This document shows, in pieces, positions 59,466 through 64,000 of a stretch of 64,000 nt of DNA. Origin of the DNA: Talpa occidentalis (lineage: Eukaryota; Chordata; Mammalia; Eulipotyphla; Talpidae); NCBI RefSeq assembly GCF_014898055.3, contig NW_023601104.1, forward strand, positions 85,171,106 to 85,235,105. Reading direction: 5' to 3'. The notes under the pieces are model-generated. The model did not search any database. It had not been told where the DNA came from and worked only from the letters and a program-made list of their open reading frames with translations. The stretch's first letter is position 1, and every line of letters begins with the position of its first letter. The position numbers and the translations under genes are program-made.

Positions 59466-62400
59466 TAAATCATTAAAGAAATTTAGGTTGCTAAAAAGAG
59501 AAATATACCAACAAGTAGAAATTCTATTCATAGATAACTTATAAAGCATGCTGAATGCCAAATACATGCACAGTATTCTACTTACTGAGTTAGGGACTCA
59601 AAGTCCAAGCACATGTGAGTTTTTAAACAAGATGATCACATTGTCTTTGTGTAACATAAACACATGTACATTTTTTTCAGGCTATGTAACAGTGACTACC
59701 ATAAGGAATATTTAGATGAAGCTCTATGAACCTTCAACTCAAGGAGCACTTACTTCTTTCTGGGAAAGTTTTTTTGGGGATGTGGCATAATCAGTAGTCT
59801 TTGAAAGAAGGTAAGACTCAGGAATATTTTAAAAGGTTCAGTCCACTCCTGATGGAAGGAAACGCAAAAGGAAAGGAATGTAGTTTAAAAGTCCAGTGTT
59901 TCTATCCATTGTGTGACAGATTCAGATAAGTGGATTAGATATTGGAGGCTTGAGATGCAAGCCAGAATGAGGAATTCAGTACAGTAAGGTAGCTTGAACA
60001 TGCCAAACTAAGAAGGAAAGACTGAAATAGCCAATCACCTGTGCAGTAAGAGAGTGATAAAGAGGCTGATCCCGAGTGGGAGGAGGGATACTTCTTTCTC
60101 TGAGACAGGAAGATTTCAATGGATGGATATTCATTTGAAATAAATATAAGTTGAAGAAATATAAATCAGTTACCTTTAAATAATGCATTTCATTAAAATA
60201 TATTTTTGCTAAAATATTTGGCAAAGGATCTGATTTGTCTGGATGCAGCTTAAGACTTGAGATCAGTAGAAAACTTTCAAACAATGTATAGGGAATAATG
60301 TGGAAAATATTCAATTAGATAACAGGAAGTTATCCTATGAATTTGAGCAGGCTGTGGTTGCAAATTGGTGCCCAGATGAGGGGACAAATTAGGGCTGGGG
60401 ATTTGACACAGTCTGTGTCACTCCAAGGAACAGCTCTCCTTGATTCACACAAGGGTGCCAAGTGGGCAAGTTAGTGGCTCTGGAAAAAAAAAAAAAAAAA
60501 ACAAACACTAAAATGAAATTGATGTTCAAATTTTATTAAAAGTCTATACTGTTCAGTGAACCTAGAATAGATGACGAAAGAGAAATAAGTAACTTTGTAG
60601 TAAGCAGTAACCAAAAAAAAAAAAAATTAAAGAGGTCATCATTTAACATCTAATAGTCCTGAATCTAGAATATATTAAGGAACTCTGTCATGATGCTTAC
60701 ATTCTGCAGTAGAAAATCAGTCATTTTTTTTCAAAAGTAGGGTTTATTTCTATCTTAGTACATTGGCAACATTCTTAAAGCTACTGAGGTCTAAATAATT
60801 TGCCATATTTATAGCAGGGATTTCATTAGACAAAATTTCACCTTAGCCAAATGGCTTTCCTGAAACATAGCCGAGGTTGAACTGCCTATCTTGAAAACAT
60901 AGCTAGTGTTTTCTGGAAATTCTTAATGACTTGTCTGGTAGGCAAATTCTGAATAAAAGACTTTCTTCCTGTGTTCAGGTAGTTTAGGTAAATTGTTCCT
61001 TTCATGAGCCATTCAAGTTGTTGAAAAGTAAAAGGCAGCATTGCATTTATATTGTCACAATTTCAATTTTGAGGGCAACTCTCTTAGACATCTAGTTCAT
61101 AACACGTATGCATCAGAGATGAACACAATCAATCTTACCCCACTTCATTGGGGATATGAAGATATTATGTAAATATGAGGAAAGAAAAAGAATATCTTGC
61201 TCTTTTTACCTCCCTCTTTGTTACTATTAAATATCAAACTACACACAATGTACTATTTCACTCTCGAATTTTCGAATTCCCAGACTAATAAAGCTTAAGT
61301 AGTTTAAAATAAGAACTGCCTCAAAGGCATTTAGGTAGGCTGCATAAATAATGCTTTTCCTCCTTTGCCTGCCCTGCCTTGGTGGGTGCTACAGGGGATA
61401 AACCAAATAATACAAATAATGCAGAACAGCATGGTGCACCAAATGATCCCATCAAATTGATTTTCAACTGGTGCCAATCAACTGAAATGAATGCAGTTTT
61501 TAGCTTGGAATAGTTTATTTCTTGCATAGTAACACAATTATTAGATTCAATTGTTGATTTCTCTCTCCTGTGACTGCTATCCAATATAAGTACACCTACC
61601 ATCTCTATTTGTTCATCTCCTTTGATGAACAGTGTTGGTGTGTGCATGCCACTTTTGCATTATCAGTTACATTGTCTGGAATGTTCTATGTGTAGAGAAG
61701 TAGAGGTTATTGTCTATTTAAATAAGTGTGGAAAATAAATGCATAATATAAATCCCAAGTAGTCTCATCTTTAGAAATAAAGGCTTCTTTTATAATATTG
61801 GTTTTATATAGTTTGGCTTCCCTAATTTTCACAGCAGTTCTACCAACATAGCTCCTTTCTATTTAGCTCCAGTGGCTCCGGGATGTATTTTACCATAAAT
61901 CAGTAGAGATGTAGTTTCTGTAGTTTCTTTTTTTTTCCTTATGATACTTATCTTTAAGTCTTTCCATAATTACAAACTCAAATACACCTACTACCATTTA
62001 CTATTAATTGCTTACTTTCTTTTCATAAAATTAATATTACCTCAATTCTGTAATTTTTTTCATCAACAATGACAATAATCTCTGTCATGCCACAGGATAA
62101 TTCCTAAAGAAATTAAGGACATTGCAAAGAAAATATTAAATGCTGCAATACTGTCCCATTCTCCCTTCCATTGTCTCAAATCACAATTCTGGCAGCAAAA
62201 CTGTCATGCACAGCATGGCATTGTCTAAAAATGAGTTCAACCCAGCATTTTGTCAGATGGAGCCCATGTTTTGTGTTCTCTGATCTTCTAAAAAGAACAA
62301 ACAAACCTGGAGCGTAGGAAGGTACTTAGATGGCTTCTAGGGAAGCTGTCATTTCCACTGTAGCTTTGTTCTTTACTGCAGAGACAGGCTGATACTAAAA

Positions 62401-62959
62401 ATTGCTAGAAGAAAAGAGAAAAACAAAATAGCATCACCAGAATGTTGATGAATGTCAAACAGAGGCAGATACTGGACCACAAAACAAACATGTTTGTATG
62501 TGGAGATATAAAATGAGAAGAGAATACCTGAATATTTCAGTGACTATTCAGAGCTAAGAGGATGACAGTGAGAGAGCATATAAAGATGTTAAATTAGTGA
62601 CAATTATACTTAATGTTTAGCACTCTAGTTATAAAATTTTCAATTACGTGCCTAAAGTATCTTCTTTGATCTACAGAGATTATGGAAACACAGGTAAAAT
62701 ATATGCATGTGCATATTTATGTGCTTGTGGGTTTGTGTAAATGAGTGTACTGTTCGTTATATGAGGAGTAAAAATATATTTAAAGTATTGAACATTATAT
62801 AGGACTCTATTTTCTAATAAAATTCTTGGCATTTTTTTGCCTATGTATACAAATAAGCACATATACAAATATATGTACAAGTGAGCCACAGCAATTGTAG
62901 TTTGGGGGGGGGCACAGAGGACAGGGGGAGAGAGACAGAGAGATAGACAGAGAACATAA
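59466..62959. other. long unassigned stretch
   Basis: Two A runs (about 60484-60502 and 60613-60627). A 108-codon open frame on the minus strand at 61321-61647 has no recognised relative. Nothing else supported. Confidence 0.4.
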
Positions 62960-63115
62960 TATCCATAAATGGAAAACTGTGTGGCCTTTAAAATAATTGA
63001 GTTAGATTCTGACTTACAAAAATATCCACTGAATCTTGTGAAATAAAATAGCAAGCAACAGACCAAAATGGAGACTCTGATCCCAATTTGTATAAAAGAC
63101 CAAAACAAAATTTTA
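62960..63115 (+). mobile_element. LINE 3' fragment (LINE-1-like)
   Basis: GTGTGGCCTTTAAAATAATT, then 'aatagcaagcaacagaccaa' and 'ctgatcccaatttgtataaa' follow a known old LINE-1 3' phrase ('cagccattaaaaagaatg ... agcaagttgcagaa ... atgatcccatttttgt'). Confidence 0.45.
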
Positions 63116-64000
63116 GCTGAACATGTACAATATGTATTTATAGGCACAGAAAAATTCTCGAAGGATAATAAACACAGAACTAGTAAGGCCAAAGAAGGCA
63201 TAGAAAGACACTCTTTACTATATACACTTATATATTGTTTGAATTTGTTAAAGCAAGCATGTTTTTCTTGTTTAATTTAACCAACACTAAAAGATTAAAC
63301 AGTGTACACTGTGTTCTCAAAGTAAATGCAGTTTTGCACAGTTCAGAAAGAGAGGGAAAGCGTCAGACTTTCAGTCTCTTCCATTTATATTTCTGTACAC
63401 TGCCATTTTTTAAAAGGTAATAAATATATGTAGTTGATGGCTACAGAGTGACTAATTTATTCTTTCCTTTTGTCTTTGAAGTCAAGAAATATCTATGCCC
63501 CTCTCTTCAAACATGTCTTTTCTGCACTCCCTGCTTTCCACGTGGTCTGTTATTTAAACATCTTGGCATTGGCTTAATAAAACCCCAACAGCCGTTGCTT
63601 GCCTTTCAACTCCATGATTAAAAGGGGAATGAAATTATTGTACAGAGGGGTAGCCACCGCATGTGCATGCAGGGCAGTCCATTGAGACAGGTACAGAGTT
63701 CCAGCAAAGTGTGGCTTTAAAGCAGACAGAAGTAGCAAATATAAAGCGTGTTAGTTGAATGCAAAAAGATAAGGGAAAGACATTTATTTAATCTCTATTG
63801 AAGAAGCAGTAACATGCTAGGAAAGAAGAGGAAGGCTTAGCGTATAACTGTAGAAAATTGGTTTCTGGTCACCTTCAGACACATTTTTTTTTTAATCTCA
63901 TGAATATTTTATCTTTCCCCCAACCCTTAAATTTCCCAAATCACAAATAGTGCAGCTATTACCAGTGCACAAGAAGGCGGGGCACATAATCTTCTAGTTG
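63116..64000. other. unassigned stretch to window end
   Basis: No gene, RNA or clear repeat seen. Confidence 0.4.

Noticed and set aside
62680..63201. Longest open frame in the window, 173 codons, minus strand
   Set aside because: It runs antisense across simple-repeat DNA and a LINE-1-like 3' fragment; the translation is Cys/Tyr/Leu-rich with no recognisable domain.
1..64000. CRISPR array or bacterial operon
   Set aside because: The short direct repeats present are microsatellites or SINE target duplications. Nested SINEs, LINEs and ERVs show that this is mammalian nuclear DNA.

Overview
This is a placental-mammal nuclear DNA window: AT-rich, repeat-filled and gene-poor. It carries decayed LINE-1, LINE-2 and MIR copies, a MER5-like DNA transposon remnant, endogenous retrovirus (ERV) pieces and 21 copies of one tRNA-derived SINE. 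I see no intact protein-coding gene, rRNA, tRNA gene or CRISPR. The SINE has an A box/B box head, a body of about 250 bp and a tail with AATAAA followed by TCTT(T) (the 'T+' class, known in several laurasiatherian orders and in some rodents). I do not recognise it as the dog, horse, cetacean, hedgehog, shrew or vesper-bat SINE. A non-model laurasiatherian, possibly a bat, is my best guess, with low certainty.

The centre of interest is 4241-7472. A class II (betaretrovirus/ERVK-like) provirus lies at 4299-7414. It has a complete 5' LTR, a Lys-type primer binding site, a gag remnant joined to an env remnant with pol missing, a polypurine tract, and a 3' LTR whose middle has been replaced by about 1.06 kb of host sequence. 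That sequence is an intron-free, antisense, rearranged copy of CENPE (centromere protein E, a kinesin). One block carries 5' leader plus most of the motor domain. The other comes from the far C-terminal part and lies on the wrong side of the motor block. The provirus is flanked by a 58-bp direct repeat, about ten times longer than a retroviral target duplication. A second ERVK-like LTR follows at about 8180-8862.

Layout: 1-4240 holds a nested SINE cluster, an ancient repeat and a MER5 remnant; 4241-8870 the ERVs; 9078-15195 seven SINEs and an antisense LINE-2; 15200-20640 mostly unassigned sequence with a possible unrecognised exon or retrocopy on the minus strand at 20067-20283; 20643-31440 scattered SINEs, a TTGGGG tract and a 31-bp tandem duplication; 32050-33430 the 3' end of an old LINE-1; 33500-49630 MIR fragments, SINEs and a LINE-1 ORF2 remnant; 51700-53184 an antisense LINE-1 and a solo-LTR-like element; 57240-59465 a LINE-2 carrying SINEs, then a LINE-1 3' end; the rest is unassigned.

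The pieces do not form a pathway. The window records layered retrotransposition, including capture of a cellular mRNA into a retroviral LTR. All family names come from recognition of sequence by eye, with no database search.
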